Shown here piece by piece: positions 8,801 through 20,800 of a DNA stretch of 41,328 bases. The DNA comes from a virus: the IMG/VR virus record IMGVR_UViG_3300031758_000171, positions 1 to 41,328 of that record; one strand, given 5' to 3'. The position numbers and the translations under genes were made by a program. The notes beneath the pieces were generated by a model, which worked only from the letters and a program-made list of their open reading frames with translations, did no database searches and was not told the DNA's origin. Position 1 is the stretch's first letter, and the number at the start of each line of letters is the position of its first letter.

Positions 8801-11137
8801 CTCACCATAATTTTTAGTAATTACTTCTTCAAGTAAAAATTCTTGAACGCTATTTTCTCTATCACGCTTAGCGTGAGTAGCAGTGTACATACCAGTTGCT
8901 TCTTTGTGTCTAAGTTGGCAATAGCCCTTAGCACGAACTCCAAGATACTTAGATAAGTGGCGAACACAACGAGTCCAGTCGCCAGGCTGACCCCAACGAA
9001 TTTTCGCAGCACCCTTGCCACGGGTCCAATAATGACGGAGTTTTTCAGCGTTGCCTCGGTTTCTATCCAAACCGCCAGCAGCAAACAAACTTTCTAGTTC
9101 GCTAAACTCTTCAATAATTTCAACTCTAGGACCAAAAAGAACCATTAGTTCAAGGTCTCTACTATAAGCAATGCTAGCGGTTAGCCCATCAATTTGAATT
9201 AGGACATCGTTCAAAACTTCTGGCTTTAGCGGAACAACTGGTGGTGGAGTTGCCGATTTTAAGTCTTCTAAAAACTTAGGGTCTCTCTCCCATTTTTTGT
9301 TTCTACGAACATAAGTCATAGGTTGATTAGAAGTTTCACTTGCTGGAACTACAGCAACGCAATCCATAACAGCACGAGGGTCGTCTGGAGAAACAATAGC
9401 CAAATAAACTGGCTGGACATCAGAGCCTTTTGCTTTTCCAGCAGCCGTTACTGGCTTTGCCCAAGCATCCTCTGGGTTGCTATCAGACGGATTTGGAGTC
9501 TCTGGGCTTATGCTTTTTTCCCACTGACGAAGAAGCGGGTGATGTACCTTTGGGTTTACTTTTGGCTTTCTTGGCCTACCCATTTTTGTTTCTGATTTTT
9601 CTTCAGATTCTAAATCTTCTGAAGCATTGTCAAATTCATCATCTAAAGCAAAATTTGAATCTGGGTGTTGAGGAGTTCCTTTGAACTGTGCTCTTTGCTC
9701 TCTAACCCAAGCAGGGAAATCACCAAGAAGTTTGTGTAGGTCATCTCTACCTAAAGGTGGATAAGTGTCTTTTAGTCTTGCTTTTGGCATATTTTGTGGA
9801 GTTCTAGGCTCGCCTAAAATTCCAGAAACATCTAGCGGTTTTTGTATTTCTGAGCCACTATAAGGACCGACTGGAGAAGCAATGTCTTCTTCTTCTACCT
9901 GCTTAGTGTCTTTTGCTGGGACTACTACGGACTGACCGTTTTCCATCTTTACGGTAACATTTCCAGAACCTTGGTCAACATTGGTAATAATTCCATTACC
10001 CTGACCTTTTACTGAAACATTTTTACCTTGAGTAGCAAATCTTCCGCCACCGTCTCTTAGTTGCTTAGAAGCATTTTGAGAACGCTCTTGTGGAGTGTAG
10101 TTTCCGTCTTTATCAACGACACCACCTCCCTCTCCAGCAGCGGTAATAACTTTGTCAATAAAGTCCCAGTCCTCTTCGGAAGCAGCCTCCGCCGCTAGGC
10201 TAGCCTCTTCTTCATCTATTTCATCAATAGAAATATTTCTGAACGGGTCAGTATTTAAACGAGCACAAATAATAATTGCTGACTCAGGGTCAATCTGAAC
10301 ATGTGTTTTTTCCACGGTGTCGTAGGGGTCATCTAAAGCCTTGTCATAAGTCCAAATGTCGCCATTTTCTGCGTGGCCTAAATCATCCCAAGTTCCGTCA
10401 TCCCACGCATAAACTTTTCCGTCTAAATCAATTTTGTAAATGCGGTCAATGCCAGAGCCGTCAAGACGAACACGAGCCAAAAAGTCTGGAGCAATACTGT
10501 CATCCATCCTAAAAGCGTCTTCAATTGGAGATAAATCAGCCGAAATAATTTCTGAATAACCAGCGTCTGCTTTTAGAGCCTTTTTGTTTTCACGCTCAAC
10601 AATTGCACGGGCCCAACGCCAAGCAGCGTCTCCGCCCCAAAGCGCCCAGGCTATTCTTCCGTTGCTAGGAAAGTTATCTTCTCCGGGCTCCCAGCCTTTA
10701 CCTTTTTTATCTACTTCGTGGCGAGGGAAATACTTGGCGATATGACGAACTTTTTCAATGCCAATCTGTCCACCACGGGCAAGAGTGCGAGCAGTGTTTA
10801 GACCTACAGGAGTTCCGCCACGCTTTTCTTCTTTACGCCACTCAAGTGCTTTTTTAGCCTCTGCTTTTACACCTGCTGGTATGGTGTATAAACGAGCAGA
10901 CGCTAACAAAGTTTCGGTATCTTCTTTTGTAGCGGATAAGGCAGATATAGCAAGTTCTATCGTTTCAATTGGCAAAGCAACTGGCGGGTTTAGAGAGTCT
11001 ATTTTTTGCTGAACTTCTTTTGTAACAGTTCCGTGCTCAACTACGGCATTAAAAACGGTGTTGATAGCAACATATCTTTCAGAGTTTCCATAGTAGGCAA
11101 TACTGTTTTTATCTATACCTAAACATTTAGATAACAT
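5864..11137 (-). CDS. Giant capsid maturation protease (S78 prohead protease in a multidomain protein)
   Basis: A 1757-residue protein, several times the usual prohead protease length. Residues about 75-185 are a conserved phage domain (KVRHIAKYFPRHEVDKKGKG, SNGRIAWALWGGDAAW). Two copies of a basic domain begin AAGGLDRNR at about 685 and 833, each with DWTRCV.HL.KYLG.RAKGYC.LRHKE.TGM. The protease core is at about 960-1110: H1016 in GDGHSGSVVVGRI and S1064 in RGISADMD fit the His/Ser pair of family S78. Then come GQVYGHIASWETDHIGLSRG and GEDQYGIFVAGALRPG, both seen in actinophage proteases. A later domain (MPSGSFPIRNAEDLQNAIKA, about 1450) and Pro/Ala linkers follow. The ATG overlaps the upstream stop (TAATG). 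It lies directly before the scaffold-capsid gene. Confidence 0.85.
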   Translation of the reverse strand: MLSKCLGIDKNSIAYYGNSERYVAINTVFNAVVEHGTVTKEVQQKIDSLNPPVALPIETIELAISALSATKEDTETLLASARLYTIPAGVKAEAKKALEWRKEEKRGGTPVGLNTARTLARGGQIGIEKVRHIAKYFPRHEVDKKGKGWEPGEDNFPSNGRIAWALWGGDAAWRWARAIVERENKKALKADAGYSEIISADLSPIEDAFRMDDSIAPDFLARVRLDGSGIDRIYKIDLDGKVYAWDDGTWDDLGHAENGDIWTYDKALDDPYDTVEKTHVQIDPESAIIICARLNTDPFRNISIDEIDEEEASLAAEAASEEDWDFIDKVITAAGEGGGVVDKDGNYTPQERSQNASKQLRDGGGRFATQGKNVSVKGQGNGIITNVDQGSGNVTVKMENGQSVVVPAKDTKQVEEEDIASPVGPYSGSEIQKPLDVSGILGEPRTPQNMPKARLKDTYPPLGRDDLHKLLGDFPAWVREQRAQFKGTPQHPDSNFALDDEFDNASEDLESEEKSETKMGRPRKPKVNPKVHHPLLRQWEKSISPETPNPSDSNPEDAWAKPVTAAGKAKGSDVQPVYLAIVSPDDPRAVMDCVAVVPASETSNQPMTYVRRNKKWERDPKFLEDLKSATPPPVVPLKPEVLNDVLIQIDGLTASIAYSRDLELMVLFGPRVEIIEEFSELESLFAAGGLDRNRGNAEKLRHYWTRGKGAAKIRWGQPGDWTRCVRHLSKYLGVRAKGYCQLRHKEATGMYTATHAKRDRENSVQEFLLEEVITKNYGEPTHVTDRDMLTPIGEIVRDTKDNLYDSEWNPPLEIVEALSELSRCSDQEYDALVAAGGLDRNRRKAEKLRRYWTIGRGGRRKIKWNTGGDWTRCVKHLAKYLGPRAKGYCALRHKEMTGMWTGDKEHIQRYGGKRSRGRNFFSNDVINSSEEILKITYLTAEKNDLSNKMALVASSIPGLVKSMPLRENSDGANFSIPLVIPEQTESGDGRKFKENAITWRELPLPLLWQPQTGDGHSGSVVVGRIDHIERIDGGIGRCYGVFDNGPHATEVVRLIKNGFIRGISADMDQFEATEEKPEEKAGLTEEKPSLDKKEVGKDKLTISKARIMAITIVPKPAFQECKIFLTEEDNQNINPQEETVINDGIYVDDADEFDATSLIACGMVAGAIPVNPPSDWFKKPTLNGPTPLTVTDEGQVYGHIASWETDHIGLSRGTKPPRSRSNYAYFHTGVCKTAEGSDIPVGQLTLAGGHASLEASAADAVKHYDDTASAVADVHAGEDQYGIFVAGALRPGTTPEQIRALRASAPSGDWRPIRGSLELVAVCQVNVPGFPVARARVASGAVMALVAAGAATLAKMKADPLTELTERLKKLEAYSVSDKLEQVDAIKAKFAQYKNIEQVAPSAEELASRARELSAKFQSLTASAEEEDVFAYIPMIERQKLAKAGKAMPSGSFPIRNAEDLQNAIKAFGRAKESERADVKRHIIKRARALGKYDLVPDDWKKFSTRSITASAEELKARLASAEERLGKALATEFAEVPVAPEIPSGISEAPQQVAYDPASPVAPTQPEAPAPAPAPTSVESGLKNPETGRYTPQTQPRDQNGKFRKVLARLSQDLGTSGLQAALDEAKRVEKLHSLGSYVEAANASVNLQDIIGRLDSGALNNRALENVRASAKELGTVIANLPLGFNNQAEKVRYSDLPPALRDLMDNMVAKVEAKIGKEDADIATEKLRQFKSGSDVFNQSNISSEMSKLLRLLT

Positions 11138-11823
11138 TACTTACCACCAACTTCATAAGTTTTTAGAATTTCTCGAACTGGAAATAGACCATCTGCATCG
11201 TCAAATTTTTTCAACAATTCATTGGCTTTTTCTGGGTCTATTTCAGCAACTGCTAGGTCTTCATAGTAGTCATAAGATACTTCACTACTCTCCCAATCGT
11301 AGTCAAGGCGAGTGTAATTACCTATAGAAGACATATAGTTCAAAGCAAAAATGTTTTTAGATGCCTCAGAAAAATAAACAAGCAAAGTTTCAAATTCAGG
11401 TAAAGTGTCTGGAATATTTACGCCAAGATATTTGGTAAGTGCTGGCTTTGACCTACCAACTATAAGTTGCTGTAAAACTTCGGTAGGAAGTTCCATCTTG
11501 TATTTAGAAAGCCAGAGACCGTCTTCTTGCTCTAAACCTCTAATTAGCCAAAACTTTCCATCACCCTCAAAAGTTATGTAAGCACCGTCGTTTTGACTGC
11601 CTAGTTTTACTACATCTATGTCAAAATACTTTATTTCGCCCTCTGGTAGAACAAAATACAAACCTTTGTATTGACCAGATGGCTCATAATAAGCCCCAAT
11701 AATAGCGTGAGTTTCGCTAGGGGTTTCGGCTTCAACAGAGTCATACGCCTCAAGCACACCAGTGTCTTTATAGACAACTCCAAGTGTGTCTGAGTTGAGA
11801 GTGAACTCAGGGTTTTGTGGCAT
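11137..11823 (-). CDS. Hypothetical acidic protein, head gene cluster
   Basis: A 228-residue acidic protein of unknown function. It is rich in Tyr, Glu and Asp (for example DYDWESSEVSYDYYEDLAV near residue 180) and has no signal peptide or membrane segment. It starts at ATG with GGAG about 8 bases upstream, and its stop overlaps the protease start as TAATG, so the two are translationally coupled. Its position between the 4108-residue protein and the protease suggests a head-assembly partner, cargo chaperone or immunity-like partner of the giant protein; this is inference from position only. Confidence 0.6.
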   Translation of the reverse strand: MPQNPEFTLNSDTLGVVYKDTGVLEAYDSVEAETPSETHAIIGAYYEPSGQYKGLYFVLPEGEIKYFDIDVVKLGSQNDGAYITFEGDGKFWLIRGLEQEDGLWLSKYKMELPTEVLQQLIVGRSKPALTKYLGVNIPDTLPEFETLLVYFSEASKNIFALNYMSSIGNYTRLDYDWESSEVSYDYYEDLAVAEIDPEKANELLKKFDDADGLFPVREILKTYEVGGK

Positions 11824-11843
11824 ATTTATATCTCCAAAGATAC

Positions 11844-11855
11844 TTCTACAATAAA
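11844..11855 (-). promoter_or_regulatory. TTTATTGTAGAA element (possible late promoter -10)
   Basis: In the 42-base gap between the 4108-residue gene and the 228-residue gene, the minus strand reads TTTATTGTAGAAGTAT. Nearly the same string occurs at 24283-24296 and a weaker form at 5828-5841, each just after a stop codon and before a new translation unit. It could be an extended -10 promoter element. No clear -35 box accompanies it. Confidence 0.3.
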
Positions 11856-11865
11856 GTTTATCTCA

Positions 11866-14800
11866 TTATTGGTTAGGCGTGTTTGTTCCGGGTAGCGGAG
11901 CGTCTGGATTTAACGGGGTAGTTAATCCAGCATCAACTTGGTCCTGTAAAGTTACTCCAGGCGGCAGTTGCTCTCCACCAGCACTTGGATTTTCTTGAAT
12001 TGTTGGGTCAACTTGTCTTACACCTAATAATTCACCAAGTCTCCGCATCATTTCTTGTCCGTAATCTTTTGCGGCTTCTTCGTTTTCGTGTTGATTAACT
12101 ACGGCTGGCGGTAGCCCAGCATCTCTATCTGCTTTTCTATTCCAACCAGCACTAATCCAACTATTTCCAAAAGGTGATGGGCTAATACCAATAATTGGAG
12201 AATTGTCAGCGTCTCTACCTGGAACTCCTTCAAGACCTAAGTAAGCCTTTCCGTCTGAAGCGGACTGCCACTGAAGAATGTTGGAGGCGTTTCTCTGTGC
12301 TTTACGCTCAGCGATTGCTTGGCGAATAGCGGCTTCCGCTTCTTCTGGAGTGTCATAAGAGCCAGTGGAAATTGGGTTAGTGTTATTCATAGCATCTATA
12401 CCGTTTTCGTGAACTCTAACAGCCCACTTGCCATCAGCACCCTTGATAGCAATTCCATATTCTTCGTTTTCATTATGAACTGAGAATATGTCATTTCCAA
12501 GGTTTGTTTTAGTTCCAGTATTTGCTTGCGGTTGCGTTTGTGCTTGCGGTTGCGGTGCTGGGGGGTTTCTTCTATCTAGTTCTTTTTGAATAGATAGATT
12601 TGCCTTGTTGTAAATACTGTCTTGAGATGAGTCAAAGAACTCTTCCATTGGATTTATTGTAGCAGTAGCATCTGCTTTATTTGCATAAAGTGCGCCAACC
12701 CAGTCTTCTGAATCTTCATTCCAATCAACTCTTACAACTGGTCCATCTGGGTCATTAGGATTTTCTAGATAATAACCATTGCCGTTAGCAACTCTCTTAT
12801 AGCCTTGAGGTTTAGTAGCGCTTGGCGCAAGTCTGTCTCTAGGTTGAATAGGGGTTTGGTAATCTATCAACTTTCCTTTTAGGTCACGAATACCATTTAC
12901 AATGTCATTTGCTTCTTGCCAAGTTCTGGCATTAGCAATAATTTTTCTAGTTTTTCTGTCATAAATATCAAACAAAGTTTGAGGACCGCCATTAGGGTCT
13001 CTTCTTGAACGAGTTTTGATATACCTATCGCCAGGTTTTACTGTATTTACTCTAGGTCTACCTTGCGGAATTTCTGGCTCCACTGCGTCTGCTGGCTCCT
13101 GAGCAGGTGGAACTGGTGTCTGAGCAGGTGGAACTGGTGGGTTGTTGGTAGGTGGGGTGTCACCGTTTCCACCGTTTGATGGTCCAGTAGGAGTTGCTGG
13201 AACTGCTGGAACTGCTGGAGCGTTATTTCTATTACCTCCCTGTGCCACATATCGTTCCCTAATATCACTATAGAAGTCACGGAATGCATTTAATGCTGCT
13301 GCTTCGGCTTCGTCTCTGCTAGCAAAGATTTTTACTTCACCAGAATTTGATGTTATTCCGTCTACTCCCCAGCCAGCAGTGTATTTTATAACATTCAAAT
13401 CTGAGTCTTGTGAGATTGGGTCTCCAACAAAGAATGTAGTACTATCAGGATTTCTATTTATTTGTACTTTTACTGGGGCGAGGTTGCCATCACCGTTAGG
13501 GTCCATAATAACTTCAAAACTACGAATTGCACTAATTTCTAGAGGCTGAACTTCGTTTCTCTTGTCATTCCAAGGTAAGTCTATTTCAGGGACTCGTTGT
13601 GGCGTAGAATCAAGATTTACTTGGTTAAACCCTTGCTGGTCATCATAACTTTGCAGTATGTTTCCAAACTGAACTATTGCCTCAAACCTATTAGAGAAAC
13701 CAGATACATTGCCGTTTCTAAAGTCGGTGACTATATATTGTCCGTCTGGCCCAGGTGCTTGAATAGAGGCTATCTCATTATCAGCATCATAGGCTGTAAC
13801 TTCTGTACCATTGGTGAGCAGTCTTCTAGAGTTATTGACTCTACCTCTATTTACAAAGTTTCTTATAGCGGGGTCAGTATCCATAAGTTCTTGGTCAGAC
13901 GGAACTTGGTTAGACGGAACCGCAGGAGCATTTTGAGCAGGAGTTTCTGGTGCTTCAAGAAGTTCTCTGTTATTTTCATTGTTGCCAGTCATGTCGTTGA
14001 TAGCAATTGCTTCGGCTAGATTACGGTCACCATACTGAGCAGGGTATGGGTCTGGGTCTATATAGTTTCCGTTGTTATCCCTACGCCTTCTAGGGTCAAC
14101 TACTTTCCAGTTTCCTTCTGGAGTTCTTTCAACTTTTATAAACGCTTCAGCACCGGGGTTGTCGCCACCAATTCCAAGGAATCTAGTGCGGTTTTCATCC
14201 CTAACAACTTGATACCGAGTAGGTGGATAATCGTCATCCCAAAATGTGTTGACTTTAGGAATAGTTCCGTTGATAAAACGAAGAACTCCTTGCGGTGATT
14301 GACCGTTTCTACCACGAGATAGGTCTAGCCCAGGGGCAGAAGACTCTGCTTCTTCACCGTCACCAGCAGGTGGATTGTTAGGTGGAGTTGGGACACCGCC
14401 GCCAGCATCGTCGGGTGAAGAGCCACCACTAGAATCTGAAGATTCGTTGTCATCTCTTCTAAATGGCTGGGTTATAGCGTGAAGTACAAGTCCTTCTAAA
14501 GCATCGTCTAGGTCTCTAGCAACTCTTCTAGACACTGCTTGACCGTTTTCTCGTATTTCTTGTACGATTGAAGAACCGTCTTGATATACGCGACCTACTA
14601 TAAATTCTCCGTCACTAGTTAATTCAGTAAGAACTATAGGTGAACGACCACCAAGATTTGCACTATCAATTGCATCACTGCGGTCTAGAGTGTAGTTATC
14701 AGGCAGTTGGCCAGTGAACTGCCCCATTTTTTGAACGATAAGGCTTTCGGTGATTTGTTCTGGTTCACGAATTGGAGGAATACGGCGGCTTGGGGCAACT

Positions 14801-17800
14801 GGCCTAGGAACAACTCTCTTAGGTTGCACTGGAAGAGCGTCAATTGACGGAGACGGTGGAGTAGAACCGCTGTCTTGAACCGCTGGAATTGGGTCAGTTC
14901 CGTCGGCTCTTCTAGTAACTTCTAGACGGCGTGGGGCAGCCTGATGTGGTCTGCTGGTATCATCCCATTGAACAAATGTTTGGTCAGTGTACTCATACTG
15001 CCCACTTGGTTTAACATTTAGAGTGTATGGAACACGCCTAACTACGGTACCAGTTCTTGGTTGACCGTTAGCCATAAGTTTTGGAGTTCCATCGGCATTG
15101 TAATGAACAACCCTGTCGCCAACACGAACAATAGTTTTGTTGTCTTTAGAAACATAAGGAATAACATTCACGCCTGGATATAGACGGTTAGCCTCAAGAC
15201 GGTCAATAATGTCATCCATTTGCGCTCTACTGAATAGACGCTGGTTTGGTCCAGTTACTTGGTTGATAATTTCTGGAGCAGAAATTCCTCTAGCAACAAG
15301 GGTTTGAACATACTCGATAAGAGCGTCTTTTGCTGGGTGTCCAGTTTTTTCAATTCCAGTAGTACCAATAAATCTCTTTTGTAGATTTACAAGAGTTTCT
15401 GGTAGCAATAGACCAGTTGATGGGTCAGTTACTTCTGGTTGAACATCTCCAACTTGATTGAATCCGTTTGCTGGATTTGCTGCTGTTAGAGCAGGTACAA
15501 CTCGTTTTCTAAGCCTGTTCTTAAGTGCTGTTGCTGAGTGTGCTGGGGTGGTTAAGTAGGCAGCCTCACTTGGTCCAGTTGGCGCTCTGTCTGCACCTAA
15601 TTCTTGTCTTCTTACATAGCCAACAAATTCGTCAGACTTTAGTTTATGGACCACTGCTTCATAGCGGAATACTCTTCCATCTGCCATACGGTGGTCTCTT
15701 TTACCGATAATTATATCGCCGTTAGGCAAAGTATAAGCGTTGGGGTAAGCGCGCCTTATTTCGTCTTGAATAAGTTCGTTTCTTCTCCGCCTTACAGCAA
15801 GACCTTGTGCTGCTGGTTGCTGAGCAGGTGCTTGTTGAGCCTGTCTTCCATAAATGCAGTCCAACACTCTGTTTCTGCCAACTTTGTAAATCTTAAGTTG
15901 ACCATCGTCTCCAACCACACCAATATTTACGGTATCGTTTTCGCCAGGAACTGTAAAGACAACATCGGCATTGATGTTTCCAAGAATTCTATGTCCAACT
16001 TCAAGGTCTCCAGCACGAACCGCGTGTCTTCTGTTAGCACCGTCTCCAGCGTTCTCAAGTGAAGATTCTTGGATAGGGTTGCCAGCATTGAAAGCATCTA
16101 ATTCTGCTTGGTCAGATGCTTGTATTTCTGCAATATCTCTATCTTCTCTATCTTTAAGTTGACCAATTATCCAACCAACATCACCGACAGTAGGGTTTCT
16201 CTGAGAAAGAATAGCCTTGTACATTGCTCTTTCTTCAGCAGTTGCTTGCTTGTTTTTGACCAGTCTCTTAGCCAAACGAGATTGAGCATCTGTAGTTGGA
16301 TTTAGATATCCTCTTTCAACAACAAATGGAGGTTGAACATCTGGGAAGAATGTAGTATCTGTTGGGTGGTCGGTGAAGCGTCTTCTAGCGTCTTCTCTAA
16401 CGCCAACTTGGTTATAAATTCTTCGACTTAGCCAGTTTTCAGCATCAGATTTATTTCTAAAGAATGCTTTTTCAGCACCAACATTGTTGTTGGTGCCAAT
16501 TTTGTCTGGCATCAATGTTGCTACCCAATAGCCGTGCTCCAACGGTTTTACATGTCCTAGTAGGTTGTCAAATTCGCTGACTACCTTAACTGCTCCATCT
16601 CTGCGACGATAAATATTAAATTCGAATTCCATTTCTGGCATTCCAGGAAGAGCGGAAATAGCAGTGAATCTGGAGAATGGTTGCCAGTCATCGTCTGAGC
16701 CAGACATAGGTGGAGTTGTTCCGCCGCCACCGTTACTTGGGTTAGATGGACCGCTTCCATCGTCTCCACCGTTTGAGTCCCCGCCTGAAGGTGGTTGGTT
16801 TCCAGCAGGTGCTGGATTGGTGTTTTCCCAACGGCGAGCCTTTGAAACAAGACGCTCTCTTTCTGTAGCGTCAAGTGGAATAAAGTTGTCATCTCCTTGG
16901 TCACCGTAAGGATTTTGGCTCCAAATTGCCCATCTTCTAGATAAAGCGTATCCCTGAGTAGGGTGAGGTTGTGATATTGACATATCAAAATCAGCAATAT
17001 CAGCAATTATTACTCTGTGTACTCCATCAAGTCCAGGAACAGACCTAAGAATTTCTTGTGTAGCAACAACTTTATTTTCCGCTTCTACACCAAAACGCTC
17101 ATTAAGTATTTCTTGAGCGGATGGGCGTACATCAAACCTTTCATGTTCTTTATATGCTCCGCCAAACCTGTCTCGATTTGCACGACCAAAAGGAGTGTTG
17201 TCGCCATCTGGCTTTACAAGTAGATATTGATAGTTTCCGTTAGCATCTTTTCTTCTAGCAATTACTGTTGTGTATCCGTGGTTTAGAGCAGATGCTGGTC
17301 TAAGCACGCCAGAGCCGTCAATAACTATTGAATTTTCTGGATTGGTTGAATCTACTGCGTGAAGTGGTAAGTTTTCTGGAACTACCTCTCCCCTTGCGAT
17401 TGCATTTGCAATATCAGGTGTAATTGCTTCAAGTGGCATAACCCAAAGACCATTTGATTGTAGTTCACCCGGTAGGCCGACAATTGGTTTTCCAGCAGGA
17501 TTTATGCCGACAACAGGAACTGCTCCATTTGCCCCATTTGGCAATTCATTTGGTGTCCCACCAGGAACATTTGCAGTAGGGGGTTGGACTCTTGGAGCCT
17601 GAACCGCTGGTGCTTGTCTAGTAGGCGGTGTTTCGTTATGGTCTATTCCCAAGTAATTTAGCATTGCTAAACGCCTTGCCTTTAAACCTTGTTTTGCCAA
17701 AGCATTATCGTTTGGGTCAGTTATGTGGGCATCAACAATTCTGTCTATCTTGTCGTCAGTGTAACGAAGCAAGGTTCTTCTAGCAATGTCAAGCATTTTT

Positions 17801-20800
17801 TCTTTAGTAAGACCGCGCCTCATGTGGCCACTTTCAGAAGATTTGTTTACTCTTCCAGAGTTCATAAAATCGCCGCAGTAGTGAATAAATTCCTCTACGG
17901 CATCATTTCCGTCTGCAAAATTATTTATTAATTGTTGACGAATAGCGGTGAACATTCCGCCACCAACATCACAACGAACACCTCTTCTAACTCCATCTCT
18001 AACCGCAACAAAAGAGTTTCCAGTGTTTAGCACAAAATCTTGATTGCCAAGCCAGTAGTCAATAATTAAACCTTCTTGTATATCTGCAATTGCTTGCTGA
18101 TTTTCTGGCTTATCAAATTCGCTATCCTTAAACAAGTCTTGACCAGGCATGTGCCCATTTCTGCGACCAGAAACTATATCTGGCTCAAACGGGTCAATAA
18201 CATTTACTGCATGTGTGGTGCCAGGCGCTTTTCCAGTTCTTGCTTCAGTTGCTGGAATTCCAAGTGCTAAATGTAGAGCATGGTTCAGTGATTCAGACGC
18301 TGCTTTTCTAGCGCCCTCATCTTTTACTTTAAACTTTCTACCATCTGGTAATTCATATTTTCTAGAACCAGATTGTCCTAGACCCATACCGCCTTTATCT
18401 TCTGCACCAGTAATATCAAGCGGGGTATTTCTAACTCTTAGGAAGTCGTCAAAAACGCCATCTGCAAAAAGGCTTTTATCTTCTGGGGCTGGCGGTGGCG
18501 GTGGTGGCTCAAGTTTAACAGCCCTATTTACAAGTCTGATTCTAGGTAGTACAGACTGACCGTCGGCTCTTTGCTGATTAGTTATGCCAAATGATTCTTC
18601 AAGTCTGTATTTTAGGCTTTCAAAAGCCTCTTCTTTACTGTTAGCAAAGAAAGTACCATTTCTTAATATTGAACTTATTGCGTGTTCTTTAAAACTTGGT
18701 GAATTTGTTGAGGAAACAGTTACCCACTGTCTTACTCCAGTTCTAGTAATTTTACCAGTGATAAGAGGTTCGTCTGGCTCATTGCCAAAACTAAATTCAG
18801 CAAACACATACTGTTGATTGTCCTCGCCGTTTCTCCAAGTAGGGTGAGCACCTTTCTTAACATTGATTTTTAAAAGACCTTTAACTCCGTCAGTCATTTT
18901 TACTGGAGTATTTATTTGAATAGAAGAGTTGTCTTGGAATATGTTTTGATTTGACAAATCCGCACTAGCAGGAACTCTTTCTTGTCTGACAGAAAGATTA
19001 GGAAATACTTTCTCTCCAGGTAATCCTATATGACCAGCCAATAATTTTTTATTGGCATAGTCTTTAGCATCTTCGTAATTATCAAATACAAGTGTTTCGG
19101 TCCTAGTTACGCCACCCTCATCTGGATGATATTTGTGAGTTGTAAGTTCAAATCCACGATTAGTTTTTGCAATCTCATAAATTCTTTGTTTTCTAACTGG
19201 GTCAGAGCCTATGAAAGATTTTCTGACCAAATCAAAGGCTTCAATTTTCCCGCCATCTTCTCCTACGGAATAAGTTTCTGCGGTATAAACCGTGCCAATT
19301 GTGTTGTTTTCAATACGAGCAGTAGAAATTCTTCTAAATCTGCCAGTTCCAGCACCGTTAGAGAAAACAACAAAACTTTCAGCACCGTCTGGTCTTTGTA
19401 ATGTTAAATCACCAACGGTAACTTCTGCCTCATCATTTGCTCCACCAACAATAGCAAAACCGTTACTAACTGTAGGCGCTCTTCCTTGGCCTAGCAGGTT
19501 GGTAGATGCATCTATATTTGCATCGTCTGAGATGTGGTTCTTAACATCATACAAAGCCTCTTGTAAGGTTTCATAAACACCGCTAGGTTCTCCAGAAAAT
19601 TCATCTGTTTTGTTGTCGGCTCTATTTGCCACCCAAACTTCGTAGTTGCCTTCGTCATTTTTCTTGACTTTTGCTAATTTGGCAACTATTGTTCTGTTAT
19701 CTTGCGGACTAGATAAATCAACTACATCCCACTCGTGTTCCCCTGTGGTGTCGTTCCTCTTTTGTCTAATGCCAGGACCGTTTAGTCTAATTTCTTCGCC
19801 ACTTGAATTATAGATGGCCCACTCGCTAATTCTGGTGCCATTACCGTCTGCGTTCTCCCTGTCAGAAACGCTACTAATTCTTTTTAATTTAGGTTTTAGA
19901 CTAGGTTCTTCTCTTAAAACGGTATTTATGTCATACCCTTGGTACTGTAAAGCATCTCGAATAGCATTGTTTGGAACATCTATGGTCTGTCCGTTAGGGT
20001 ACCTAAGTTTTACAGCGTAATTATTCTTTGTAACTGAGTCAATAAGAGCATTTCTTAGGCCAGTTGGGTTAAAGTTTCTAGCAATAACCTTTGGGTTGTC
20101 TGATACTCCATCAATGTAATAACGAGACATTGATATTTCTGGAGTGTGATGTTGAGAAAGAATTACTTGAGTTCTTGCACCAGTTGGACCTAGATAATCA
20201 TATGCTTCGTTATCCAAAGAAAGTGGTCTTAATTGGAGTGCTGTAGGAATTTCTCCAGTTTCTCCACGCCTAACTAGGTCAGACTGAAGAACTTTACTTT
20301 CTGAGTCATACTCTCCGCCAATTCTAGAAAATTCTATTGGAGCCTTTACATCTGCTATTTCATTAGTTATTTCTTCTATGATGCCTTGCAGATTTCCAAG
20401 TTCTTGTCTTTTTGCTAACAACTTTTCAGTATTTACCGAATTGCCGTTTAGTTCATCGTAAATGCCAGCAAGAATTAGTTCTGTGTCATATCCGTTATTC
20501 TCTAGTGCTTTATAGACTGCTGTTGGGTCAACGGTATTTTCTTCCCCATTAATGTCTGGAAGTTTGGCAGATTTACCTTTTTTGTTCAAAAGAGCGTCGC
20601 GCAAGGAAGCAAGCAAAATTTCTGGACCGTAAAGGTCTTTTAGTGCTTGTGGCTCTTCTGTCCAACCATCTGGTTTTGACCAGCCTCCTCTGTGTGGTCT
20701 AGCACTAAATGGTAAATCGTTTAGAACTCTATTTACATCTCTTGGCAAAACCCAATCATTAAATTTAAAGTAGCCAGCAAATGGAGATTCAATTGCTCTA

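Noticed and set aside
9323-9684. Plus-strand frames opposite the protease gene
   Set aside because: They are antisense shadows rich in Trp, Phe and Cys with no ribosome-binding site.
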